Assembly (NCBI RefSeq): GCF_000003815.2
Contig: NC_049982.1
Location: 30,052,875-30,113,112 of the forward strand
DNA: 60,238 bases
Direction of reading: 5' to 3'
From: Branchiostoma floridae
Lineage: Eukaryota; Chordata; Leptocardii; Amphioxiformes; Branchiostomatidae
The translations under genes and the position numbers were made by a program. How positions within the stretch are numbered: the first letter of the stretch is position 1; every line of letters starts with the position of its first letter. Under the pieces are notes generated by a model that saw only the letters and a list, made by a program, of their open reading frames with translations, was not told the DNA's origin and ran no database searches. This document shows, one piece after another, positions 47,901 to 59,439 of the stretch.

Positions 47901-50900
47901 CAACACGTTGCCGAGTTATTCTCGTCCAAAGTAAGGAAATTGGTGCCGGCGCCTGCAGTTCTAAAAATGCCGATAGGGGGTCCAAACTCACAGCACTTAC
48001 TCTCTGCCCCTAAGGGCTATCTACCACTCAAAAACTATGACCACAGCATGTCTAGAACACGAGATGTCAAAATTAATAGTTTTGCTGCAGTACCTTAGGG
48101 AGCCGCTAGGGTGCGCATTATCGAACTTGGCCTTCGTTTTCCTGACCCTTACCCACCTGCCAAATATTATCAGGATCCATTTAAGGGTTCTTGAGTTACT
48201 GTAAATGCAGAAATGTTCGCGGTGGATTAATGTTCGCGGTTTTCGCGGCGGTCGCTTCACCGCGAATTTAAAACCACCGCGAACATTTTTCCATAAAAGT
48301 AAGAGATTACAGTGCATGGTGCTACCGCGAAAAGTCCATTTTCCCGCTACCACGAAATTAAATCCCCGCGAACTTAAATGCATTTACAGTATACTGTTTA
48401 CGAGAAAGCGGACGCACACGTTCGCGCCGATACCGTCCTGACAGAAAAAGGCTACGCTAACCATTTTCGAACACGACCTTCCTTTCCGCAACCGCTACTC
48501 AAATACCAAATATCATTAAAATCCATACACAGCTTCTCGAGTTATATGCTGTTGACCTACATATAGGGACGCAACATGAGACCTTAACCGAAAATATAAC
48601 CTTCTCGAAAAAGGTAATTATATGGTTACAACACAACCAATTTACCCATTTTTCCCCATCCCTGAAGAAGAAATCTTGTTTTTTTCTGAAATCAAGCGAA
48701 AATTAATGAGCGCGCGGATTTCACCCATAAAATTTACTTGCTGTGGCCTTAACTCAGGCCACGTTGATTTGAATGTACGGATGACATCCTCCGGGAACCC
48801 CACAACTGATGCGAGCGTGCGAATAAAAAAAGTTTGGTCCAAGAAGGTTTCCTTCATTATGAAATCTAAGTTGTTAGGAAGGCTGAACAAATGACTGAAC
48901 ACACAGAGTACGAGGGGCATTCAATAAGTAATGTCCCTGACCCACTTCCAGTTGTTTGATCTAGATGAAATTTTGCATGTGTAATGAGTCATATCTCTAT
49001 GGGTTATGTTGCAAAAAAACAGCTCTGAACTAATTGTGGTTACTGATTTACTGGTGTTTGAACTGAGTCAGGTGTGAAATGGACCAGGTGTGAAATGGAG
49101 CAAGTTGAGTGTCGCGCAGTGATCCGGTTTTTGTATTTGAAAGGACGCACACCAAAGGGGACTTTTGATGAAATGAAAAAAAAAACTTATGGTGATGATG
49201 CCCCATCATATGACCTTGTAAAACGCTGGCATCCTGAATTCAAACAAGGTCGGAAGTCTGTTGAAACAGCTCCCAGACCTGGTCGTCCCTCTTCTGCCAT
49301 TGATGAGGCATCTGTCGGAGGACCAACCTGGGATGTCCTACAAGAACGGTGTCCAGAGCTACATCAAATGATGGGAGAAATGCAAAACTCTGGGTGGTTC
49401 CTATGAAGAGAAAGACTAATAACTGTGCCAAGTTTCATTAATCTCCTGCTATGGGAAATGGGTCAGGGACATTAGTTATTGAATGCCCCTCGTATGCTAT
49501 ACCCAACAATAGATTAATCATTCTGGTCTTCACATCTTCTTCTTTAACCTTTAAATTGACTTTGGCATTCCATGACATTGGTATACGATGATTTGCTTTG
49601 CAAGCTACCGCATGTATCAAAAGCAATCAGAAAACTCTCCGTGAAAAATGCTAAGTCAAGTCTGCAACGAGGCTATTATTAGTAGCAATTGTTTATTAAT
49701 CGCGTGTTATTATATTGGCATTTTTTACTACCTCGAATGTTTTACTTTACGAATAAACGTGTGCTTCTGAATGTAGGGGGCGCTTGCTTATAAGCCACAA
49801 CAAAACGGCACGAGGATCCAGGAAACCAGTACTCCACGGAAGGCGACATTCTATGAAGAAAACATCTCGACATTTGAAGAGTTCTCAGTCATTGACTCGA
49901 CTCCGACGAATTTGCCATTTACGAACAGCAGTGTGACTGCAGATGCCTTACCAATGATCGTCACATTTCGGACAACCACGGGTAAGAAATGTTGGATTGA
50001 GCTGTAATTTCTTAATTCAGATACCCTTTATTTTAGCTCCATGAATGTCTATAGCTTGCTATGTTGGCAATGCTCTTTTTATATAATCTATGACAATTGC
50101 TTATGGTTACTTTTTTAAAAATCATTTACCTTCTTACCTCGTAGATAAGTGTAGGAAAAATCCTTTCTGTATGTTGTCACACAGACGTCAATGAGTGTAC
50201 CAGAAACCAATGCCAACATGGACGCTGTGTGAACAAAGATGGCGGATACAAGTGTACCTGCTCACCTGGATGGACTAGACAAAAAGTTTACAGACACTTT
50301 ATACTCAGTCCACTAAAACAAATAATAAACAAGAGTTTTAAGACCTCATAACTCTATGAAATAGTCTGATTATGTAAATGATTTCCACATTCACATAATC
50401 TATGCTTAGTTAATGTACACCAGTCCTTTAGATAACTTACATCGGTCACCTTGTTGATTGTCCACCCATTTACCACTTACAAGAATTATAGCACTTTTTC
50501 ATCAATAATGCAAATAAGGCGCTTACTTGCATAATTTATATCTGTTAATCTTCCAACTACCACAAATTACATATATTACAGGTATTCGAGTCCTATTATG
50601 GAAAACACTACAAATATAGATTTTTCTCGTTAAACATGCAAATTAAGTGTCAGTTTGCATAATTTGAACATTATGATATGCGAGTCTGTCCAAGCTACCT
50701 ACATACCAAATATCTAACACCAAGTATTCCTTACTTCACAAGCTATCTGCCACCAAAAAAATCAAGACCATAGCACATTCAGGTCAAAAGATGCAAAAAA
50801 GGGATTTCTGATGCAGTACCGAGGTCACATACCAGGAGCCCAAAATCCACCTTGGCCTTCGTCTTCTTAACACCTACCCAAATGTCAAATACCATCGTAA

Positions 50901-51416
50901 TCCATCCGAAGTTTCTTGAGTTATGCTGACCACAAATATCCGGAAACACAAACATACAGACACACAAACCAAAAACTTTACAACAATTTTTCATGGAGAT
51001 AATAGATTGCTATTTTTCTTTCCTCTACAGGATGTCAACAGCCAGGATTTGTCCGTTTTAACACAGCTTGCTACAAGCACTTTGCCGAGGGGAAGACCTA
51101 CGATCAGGCCAGACGGACGTGCTCCGATGACGGGGGACTGTTGGCCGTGCCGAAAGACAGCAAGACCAACTCTTTCATCGTCAAACTGGGAAGTGGGAAC
51201 CGCTGGATCGGCCTGAATGACGTAACTAACGAAGGCAGGTGGATTTTTGTGGACGGACAGACCCTGGATTCAACAGGCTTTTCCAACTGGAACCCCGCTG
51301 AACCGAATGGTGGCAGAGGGGAAAACTGCGCTGCCTTCTCGTGGAAAGGGTCCAAGTGGGAGGATTGGCCATGCAGCACCCAGATGCCATTCACCTGTCA
51401 GATAGATCAAGGTTAG
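44922..51416 (+). CDS. Type II membrane protein with EGF and C-type lectin domains, acidic repetitive tail
   Basis: Proposed exons: 44922-45222, 47426-47559, 49777-49981, 50185 to about 50300-50330 (end unclear), and 51031-51416. Exon 1 is a 100-residue hydrophilic tail with three or four repeats of the form EDVSKTFEEESCS. Exon 2 gives a membrane anchor (WLAMGFGLLVVASVIIAGIL). Exon 3 is a Ser/Thr-rich stalk with NIS and NSS glycosylation sites. Exon 4 starts a calcium-binding-type EGF (DVNEC, CVNKDGGYKC). Exon 5 is one C-type lectin domain with WIGLND, EPN and a final PFTCQ, then a stop. The EPN triplet is typical of mannose-type ligands. The usual WND reads WED, so calcium-dependent sugar binding is uncertain. 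Junction phases agree except at exon 4, where no good phase-1 donor is visible. Extracellular recognition is inferred. Confidence 0.75.
45224..47425. other. Lectin-gene intron 1
   Basis: No coding exon recognised. About 950 bp of it is a piggyBac-like element (46187-47138, separate entry). Confidence 0.5.
46187..47138. mobile_element. 952-bp piggyBac-like non-autonomous element
   Basis: It starts TTAACCCTATTCAGACCGGG and ends CCGGTCTGAATAGGGTTAA. TTAA at both borders is the piggyBac target site and CCCTA-type termini fit that superfamily. The interior contains repeated GACGTCAT words and no transposase ORF. Confidence 0.8.
48197..48391. mobile_element. 195-bp MITE with TACTGTAAATGCA ends
   Basis: TACTGTAAATGCA and TGCATTTACAGTA are perfect inverted ends. 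Both arms contain TTCGCGG and CCGCGAA words that can pair along the element. TA at each end may be the target duplication. This style of element is widespread in marine invertebrates. Confidence 0.8.
48911..49492 (+). mobile_element. Internally deleted mariner-like element with TA target duplication
   Basis: Ends CGAGGGGCATTCAATAAGTA and (reverse complement of right end) CGAGGGGCATTCAATAACTA, flanked by TA at 48909-48910 and 49493-49494. A plus-strand ORF (49074-49406) keeps the mariner/SETMAR-type N-terminal helix-turn-helix region (AVIRFLYLKGRTPKGTFDEM, then KRWHPEFKQGR and PRPGRPSS). The catalytic D,D region is deleted. A short stretch in another frame near 49334-49410 matches a mariner C-terminus (KNGVQSYIK, stop, WEKCKTLGGSYEEKD). 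Confidence 0.85.
50338..51002. mobile_element. Dispersed inverted-repeat element in lectin intron 4
   Basis: GACCTCATAACTCTATGAAA at the left and TTTTTCATGGAGATA at the right form imperfect inverted ends like those of 43106-44335. It begins within about 100 bp of the EGF exon and ends about 20 bp before the acceptor of the lectin exon. Confidence 0.4.
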
Positions 51417-52613
51417 TGTTCACAAAAAAGTAGTTACTCAAGCAACTGGATATGATTTTGGAAACGGTCAGACGTTTCGGATAGAATCCACCATCCTTCG
51501 TCAGTGACACTGAAGTGATCTGGAAGAAACAGGTCTTTTATACTCTAACTATGAATGAAGACAATTTCAGATGTCCAATGTCCAAATAAAACGTTTATGC
51601 CAGTAGCATAAGTCAATTTGTTGTGTAATAAAAGACATCTAGACTTCTGTTGATCATGGTTTAGTAACTCTGATTAGCAGTAAAATTATGTTATTTTTTT
51701 TCAATATGTAGTTTACCAACTTCAGATTAAACTTTTATGCAAGCACTTTAAATTAATTTGTTGTGTAAGAAAAAAACATCTAGACTTCTGTGGATCATGG
51801 TTTAGGAAATCTGGTTGGCAGTAAAATGTTATTAATCACATTATGTAATCTGGACTGGTCAGTTGGTGGCGCCTGATCCCCACTGTGATTAACTGTAACA
51901 TTACTGATGCTTGTTTGTTAATTCTTATGCCATTAGGAAATGATTAATATCATATGAGGACCTTGTGCTTTGTGACCATTATTTTGCTTTCTCCATCAGC
52001 ATAATGTATCAAATATCAGTCGAGCTCTACTGCTGAGTTTCTTACAATCGATCATAATCTGATTACTTAGTAAGTATTAATGCTGTTGAACCCTGCTCTC
52101 CTCCTTGACCTTGGAAGATTTGAGTAAAACCAATATCCGAAAACACAAAGTTTAACATACATACAGACCAAAGCTCGTACTCCATTTTTAATATGGGGTA
52201 AATATCATACAAAATCTGAAATAAACAATGTACATGTGTGTATCAAGATATGGCTTATTGTTCAATGTTTTGTACAAATTTCTAAACACACAATGCAACC
52301 CAACATAACAACACATCTTAATTCTAATACAGGCAACATGTGACTCTTCTTATACATACAAAATTCTTTCTGGGGTTAAAGCATATAACTATTGCACACT
52401 CCTTTACTTAAACATATCTTCCATCCAACATTTCATTCAAGGGATGACCTACTTACTATCTACTTTGTGTATTTCTGAGTGAGTCTCCAAAACGCACTGA
52501 TTATCCCTCGTATTCTTTGGCATTTGTAGTTGTTGTGCTTAATATGCACAATCTAAATATCAAAGACTGGTTGTGCCAAAATGAAGAGTTGAATGATGAT
52601 TGGTTGACAGCAG
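51417..52613. other. Intergenic stretch between lectin and REV1 genes (convergent)
   Basis: No gene seen. A segment at 51440-51550 (GATTTTGGAAACGGTC...GTGACAC) resembles 40255-40345 in the hydrolase gene. An imperfect duplication of TAAACGTTTATGCCAGTAGC type and CATCTAGACTTCTGT occurs at about 51580-51800. Both flanking genes end here. Confidence 0.45.
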
Positions 52614-55600
52614 TCATGTGACCTTCAGCTTGCTACCATACAGTTGCTCCATCACCTCCTGGATACTGTTGATGATTTCTTCAACTGCACTTCTCCAAGT
52701 ACTGGTGTCAAGCGCATTGCACAACCTGGAAAACATTTCAAGAAATTCAAACACTGTGCCTGATACAATATTCAAAATTACATTGAAAAATCTACATGAC
52801 GATGACATCAAAATCTATCATTGGTAGGTCAATATAGATTATTGTGTTTCCGATTATGGCCCATGAAAAATTGGTGTCAGTAGCGATTCTTTTTTTTTTA
52901 GACTTCTGCCAAAGTGAGCCAACAAATGCAATTTAACAAAAGGAAAGAATGAATCATTAGGTTGTTGAGGTGAAACATGATACTTTTTCCAGTGGCTTAC
53001 AAAGCAAGGCAAATTTTGGAACAGCGGATGTTTTCACCCATTGGCAAGTACACCAGAGCCGGTAAGTGTACCTGTGTGTGGATTCTTTAATGCAGGAGGC
53101 CCCCAAGATATGGGACTGAAAGTTCTCTTCTTCCTGTGACCTTATTTAAGGTATAAGGCAAGTAGCAAGTAAGGTACGGTAAGTAGCTAGTGGACATAAT
53201 ACAGTTTTACTTTGGCTTTCAATAATTTAGCTAAGTACACTGTGTCATCCACCTACTCTTCCATGTAAGTGTGCTGTAATTATTTTAAAAAAGCTTTTAA
53301 ATCAACCAATAGCAATACAGAATATTTAGAGATTTTGAGAATTGCAGATATTATTCACTCTGTAAGCAACTACGTACTTGACGTAATCTGCTGGGAAGTT
53401 GTGAAGGCAAAAAATACTTGCAAAAAAATTCTACCTGAAAATACTTCTGATTTCACATTGTGAGGAATTTCTTTACCTCCTGATGTACTTGATGAGTAGA
53501 TCCACTGTCTCTAGGTTACGATCCAGGATGAGCTGATGAAGGTACTGAACAAACTGTTCTACATCTTCTTCTTCAGGCACTGCCGGAAAGGTAAACAGGT
53601 ATAGGAAAAGTCAATGTAAAACTATTGAATCTGTGAGACTGTGAAACTGTGAATCTAAAAATATGACATGTACCTGTTCAATGTTCATAAGTCTATGTGA
53701 ATAAATGTATGTCAGCAGCGGTACTGAAAGTGTTTGTCCATTTATGCTAGTGGTCAATTTATTAGCCTTTTTTCATCATGGTCAGTGGTCAAATTTGGCC
53801 AGCCCCCTAATTCATACAAATTTATGATAAAACATCGGCTGCTCTTTTTTATTCCAACAAATGATTATGATATACATGTGGTAGATCAAAACCTTACACA
53901 CAAGTTTGGAAGCCTTATATTTGATCCATCATGCTTTCTTTGTTACTTTAATCAATCAGAATACAATTTAAATTACATATGTTTAGAAGCCAGTGAAAAT
54001 TTACATGGTGTTTTGAGTTTGCGGTGAAGTGATCGCCTACAAAAAATGCAAAGTTCAACATAAAACCACAAGAACGTTTCTGCATTACTGGTAACAGAAA
54101 AGAATGTTGCAACATAACAGAAAAGAATGTCGCAACATAACAATCAAAGTATTAAATAAGAAAACACCTTTACACATACATGTACATACCTGGACAGGTG
54201 TGTGTCCACTCCTTGAGCAGTTCCTTAACCTCAGGAAGCTCCACCCTGCCACACAGGTTCACCTGATGCACCTGCGCTGTTGTGTCACAGGTGCTTACAG
54301 CTGCTTCTACAGGTGCAGGTTCAGGTACAGGTGCTACAGAAGTTTCAGCTGGTTCTTTGGTTGATGTCGTCACCTTTTTGATGAAGAGAAAAGAGAGAAC
54401 CATGAAGGATAAAAATATTTTAAAACAATTTGTTTTTATCAAAGAGTTTTTACAAATTTGATACACATACTTGTACCTTCCATCCATAATTTTGTCACCA
54501 AGCTAGGCCCTTATTTTCATGATTTATGTGTAGCCACCAGAGGGCACATTATTGAACTTGGCCATCATTTTCCTGACCAGGCTTTTAGCCAGGCATGCGT
54601 CAACGCGTCATCTGGACGCACTTTTCTTAGAATAACAAGAAATTTGATGCCCCTGGAGGCCCTTACACTTTGAGAAATTGTCTGACAAGCATGAAATTCT
54701 GATTGACCTGGGATGTTACCAGGTCATCTGTGGTCACAGTCTTCTACTGTGACCTCTGGAACAGTACAGTCAAACCTGTCTATAGCGGCCACTCAAGGGA
54801 CCGGACAAATTTGGCCACTATAGACAGGTGGCCTCTGTATAGAGGTGGCAACTTGTAGATAAAATACCCAAGGGACCGACAAAAAGTGGCCACTATGGAC
54901 AGGTGGCCCCTCTGTAGAGGTGGCCCCTAATACAGGTTTGACTGTATTTTTGCCTCTTGGGATACCTAAGAATGCACTTTTTAAACTTAAAATCATCAAA
55001 AACTCTGCACCTTGGAAGGTGGATGCCCCCGGACCCCCCCTACAATAGTCATTTACCGCGACTCACCAATAAGTTTGGACTCCCTATTTTAAAATCCGAG
55101 CTAAAAGCCTGTTCCTGACCCTAAACTGCAAAATACCATCCACATCTTCCTGTGCTATGCTTTCCCAAGGCAAGCAGATGGCAATGAAATCATCATCTTG
55201 ACAAAGGTTACAAACTTATCGTGGAACTCAATGAGTAATAAAGAAGACTGAACTTTACACATCGAACACTTTGATACCCACTGTACAAAAGCGAACAGAG
55301 ATGGGGGTGGGGGGTTGCGCGACAGGATACCTAGCACTTATGACGAGTTGCTGTGGCAACTTGTAGTGTCCTGGAAGTAGAAGGGTCAATTCCTTGAAAA
55401 AGGCTTACGGAGTCAGACAAAAATTTGTGTTAACTCCAATTTTTTTTTCAAAGTGTAATGGCTATGACATAAGAAAAACTTCAGAATTGATTACCACATT
55501 GTCCCTTGCTTGGTTCCATATCAACTTCTGTGGACTCAATCTTTTCTTGGCAGGACTAGTAGTAGCAGCAGGTGCCCTCCTCTTACTAGGACTATTGTTG

Positions 55601-58600
55601 AGCGGTTTTCTTCTGGTGTATTTTCTCTTAGCTTTGGGAGGGCTTGGTCTTCCTTTGGATTGGCCCAGCAGTTTCAATGCATCCTGTGGTTGGTTAGGTC
55701 TCTGTTGTTGTTGTTGTTGTGGAGGCGGTTGTTGTTGTTTTTGTTGTTGTGCATATGCTCGTTTGAGCTCTTGTTGTAGTTCGGGAGGCAAGGCATCCAG
55801 GCAGGTTGGGTCAATCTGAAAAAAGACAAAAAGACTTTAAGTTAAACCAGATATTAGTATGTGTGGGTGATATAACACAATTATTACTAATAATAATTAT
55901 TGTATATCATTATGCATGCATACAGAACATAAAATTAAGTTTGTTGTATTATTTCACACTTATGCATGGTTATAAGATTGATTTCAAACTGTACTATCAT
56001 CAAGCCTTTTATTTTGATATAAAATAACACCAATGTTACTAGTAACGTCATTCAGTTTTGCATACAATGCAAATTCTATATGACTTTGCATAGTATGTAG
56101 CAAAGATTTCAAATTCTTAAAAATCCACTGACACTTTTTTTTCTAAAATCACAATATTTGATGGTGTATATGTGCTCAGGTGGTCACTATAGACAGGATT
56201 CCTAATACCTGTGTCAATTCAAAAAATCTAAGGGACCACAAAAAAGTGGTCAAATTGGCTGGGTGGACTCTTGCACAAATTTGACTGCGCTTTCCTGTTG
56301 GTCTATAGAAAAATATTTCTTTTAGTGAGTAAAATAAAAATAAAGACAAGATCACCTTGTTAAGATCTGGAAGGGCTACAATAGGACCTGAGTCGCTCCT
56401 CTTCTTCATTCTACCTTCTTCTGATGGTCCAGCTACTGGCTCAGTACTCTGTTCCATGCTGTGGGTCTCATGCCTATTGACCAGTGAGGAGTGCCCCCTA
56501 TCTACATTTGTACAAACTGCAGCACTGGCATCACCATGCAGTTGGTGTATTCCAGGTTTTGATGGCCCCTTTCCTCTGCTAGTCCTGTGGGACATTGTGG
56601 TTTCTGATGCCACCTTTTGCAGCTGTTCTTCTTCTATCTCTTTCCTAAGGTCTTCAGGTAAGGCGTCCAGAAAACTTTGATCTATGCCAATTGCTTTTTC
56701 TGTTTCACCGGCCTCTGTATCCTCTTCTGTGTCATATCTACACATAAATCAAGAAAACATAAATATTAAACAGAAACTTCTACTTGTAACTTGAATAAAA
56801 GGTGCGAGCAGTTTTTACAAATTCAAAAGTCTTTCATCTAATATGCAAAATTACACATCAGGAAAAGAGAGAAAAAAAATTAATTTTGATTCAGGCTTCC
56901 TGGTATGGTCATTTGATGGATGACACCTGCCAGCTCATCAATTTTTGGCCGTTTCAAGAAATTTTTAAAAAACACTTTAAATCTAACAATTAAAGCAGCT
57001 GTGAAACAAGCAAAAATACAGTAGATTGCAAAAAAGTACTGAGAAAAAGTCAATCAACGTCATAGAATGCCGGCCCCAAAGTCAAAGGAGAAGATTATCT
57101 CTTTGTATTTGGTCATTAATGTTCAACATTCCTGACCACTTAGATTTCAAAATAGGGTTAACTTCAATCAATTAATGGGGCCAAATTTTCTTTCCATGTA
57201 CCCTCTCACATCAGTTTTGGGGTTCACTGAGGATGTCATCCATATAATCATATCAACATCATCATCTTACCTGAGTGGAATGTTCCTGGCAGCGTATGTC
57301 TGTTCTATCTGTTGTCTGATATCTTTAGGCAAGGCTGCCAGAACACTCGGATCAACCTACCAAGAGAAAGGTAAGCATACAACAAGGGAAAACAATAAAT
57401 ACATGTACTAAGAACTTCAAGGTACTAGTAGCAATATCAAGGGTTCTCTAAAGAGTGAGTGGTCACCAAAATTCCAAAGTTTATATAACGTATTGTTGTT
57501 ACCTGATCAAACTTGCATTTGGTACAATGTACTAAATGACAATACTCAGTAGGTGTATCATATTATACAAAAAAACTGCAAAAGTCATATCAACCCAATA
57601 TTATACTGTAATAATGGTAAATCATCAGAAAAGAAGCAGACATAGAAAATGTACATGTACCTGTACAAATCTACTTTGTAACAGTTACTATTATTATCAA
57701 ATAACATTTCAAAATGAATTTCTTATCAAATTCATGTTTACACCACTGTCCTCACAGGGCTCAAAATACCACCTGCATATGCAGGTTAGTGCAGGACTGG
57801 TAAAAGTTGGGCTGTGCAGCTTTTTCTGTTGTCTACCTGCACCCAACTTGCACTGGTCCATGTACTGGGCTTTATAAATAAATGTCCTATGATGTAGGTG
57901 TATGTGGATTGTTATCAGCTGCATTGACTGTTACCTCCTATTAAGTATAGTATAGAAGAAAAAATAGCAATGGTTCCCAAAAAATTTTAGTATGATCCAT
58001 ACTTCCTAATCTCAGAGTGGTGTAGGTAAAATTTGTCTGGTGCAGGCGATTTTAATGTTACCTGCACCAGTGCAGGTATGCAGGAAAAGCATTTCGAGTC
58101 CTGTCTTATCTATACTCTGTCTTTCAATCAAATACAAATCAAGAAGGTTACAAACTTTCTTTAACCTACCTGAGACGGTGATGGTAGGTACAGGTCTTCA
58201 TGACTACTTGATGCTCCTTCGTTGATCCTTCCCTGTACAGGAACCCCACCCTTGGGCGTCTTAAAGGTGGGGAGGGTGGGCAAAGGAGGCAGTCCAGCTC
58301 TCTTTGGTGTTTTGTTGGTTGTGCTCTCATGAGTTTCAGATACAGCATCTAGATCAGGGAATGAAGGAATGAAAACCTTTTACATTTTATGCTCTTACAA
58401 GCTTTAAGTATTAGCTACAATGATGTAGCCATTGTAAGTACAGTTAGAATGTGGTATCTCACTACATTTACAAAGTCTGATGATTCAAATCAGGGTTCTT
58501 GCCAGTATCTGTCCTTCCATTCTTTGATGAAATTTTGTTGCTTGAGACCGACAAAAATTTTTCCCATTCTGTCCTCTGTGATGGACAAAAATCAATTTGT

Positions 58601-59365
58601 AAAGATATTAATCGAACCAAGCTGGAGTTTAACAGCAACATTTGCCCCTCAAATTCAGGAAAAAGTATTTCAGAGGGTCTAGATATAAAAAATTTCCAGT
58701 GAACATACCTCCTGACCCTATTAGGATCATCAAACCTTCGACAGGATTTCCATTCAAAATCCAGGGGATGAAAATAATTTTAGGCTGACTAGAACCCTGG
58801 TTCAAATTTTCGATTCTTGAGACAGTTGTTGCAAATTTATGTGCAAATGGAGCATACAATTTGTGGTTTATCTACTTGCATAAGGAACGTTAAATTTTCC
58901 GTGCTATGTAGATATCAACAACTATTATGAAACGTATCTTGTACACAATTGAAGAGGACATTTCTCTCATTGTTGCATACATGTAGTGTACAGTCAACAA
59001 TAAAAACATGCTAATCTTCTATCATATCTAAGCTTAAATATTGAAAAATTATTTGCTGCATAATAATATCTAGACTTCTGCTTACCATCTAGTAAAGTAT
59101 CTTCTTCGAGTTCTTGCATTTCTTCTGTTGTGGTTGAAGTAGAAGGTTTAAGAAAATGTAACATGGTCTTCTTGTTTGAAATACTGCCTCCCGATTCAGT
59201 TTCTGAATCTGGGATGTTGGCACTGCTTAGGGGTATGTTGTTGGTGCTTGTCGACTGGATTGCAGTTGCAGGCTTGGCTTTGACAAAGTCCATGATGGAC
59301 TTGTTGCTTGCTGAACTGCTGGAAGCCCCTGAGGCACTGACCAGGCGTGTAATCTGGATGCCAAG
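52614..59365 (-). CDS. REV1: REV1 translesion-synthesis polymerase, C-terminal half (partial, eight exons)
   Basis: Exons in transcript order are 59086-59365, 58170-58348, 57271-57356, 56356-56737, 55495-55815, 54190-54373, 53477-53579 and 52614-52725. All phases match and give about 515 codons ending in SKLKVT and a stop, as vertebrate REV1 ends in GSTLKVT. REV1 is a nuclear Y-family deoxycytidyl transferase and scaffold for other translesion polymerases. Visible parts are the GIQI-type segment that follows the polymerase core; three ubiquitin-binding motifs (VDPSVLAALPKDIRQQI, IDQSFLDALPEDLRKEI, IDPTCLDALPPELQQEL); a polyglutamine stretch; a basic SPSKRR region with SPQKLI; and the C-terminal helical domain (VELPEVKELLKEW, DVEQFVQYLHQLI, VDLLIKYIRRL) that in the family binds REV7 and the Y-polymerase partners. 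The BRCT and catalytic exons lie beyond the window. The donor of the fifth exon is ambiguous by 3 bp. Confidence 0.93.
54765..54946. mobile_element. 182-bp MITE in a REV1 intron (TACAGTCAAACCTGT ends)
   Basis: TACAGTCAAACCTGT and ACAGGTTTGACTGTA are perfect inverted ends. The interior carries GGCCACTATAGACAGGTGG repeats. A decayed relative (GGTCACTATAGACAGG...AAATTTGACTG) lies at about 56178-56290 in the next REV1 intron. Confidence 0.75.
57762..58101. mobile_element. MITE-like element in a REV1 intron (TGCAGG-rich)
   Basis: The left GGGCTCAAAATACCACCTGC pairs imperfectly with the reverse complement of the right end (GGACTCGAAATGCTTTTCCTGC). The interior has repeated CACCTGCA/TGCAGGT words. 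Borders are approximate. Confidence 0.45.
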
Positions 59366-59439
59366 CTGGAAGGAAAACATCAACAGTAGTCATTGAAAGA
59401 TCCTGTTTCTTTATCTAACAGATGCTTAAGTACAGTGAA
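59366..59439. other. REV1 intron start next to the minisatellite
   Basis: On the minus strand the acceptor TTTTCCTTCCAG precedes CTTGGCATCCAG at 59365. No upstream exon is visible between here and the window end. Confidence 0.5.

Larger units (their letters stand above)
47560..49776. other. Lectin-gene intron 2
   Basis: No exon recognised. It contains a dispersed-repeat segment (about 47990-48190), a 195-bp TIR hairpin element (48197-48391) and a mariner-derived element (48911-49492), each listed separately. Confidence 0.5.
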
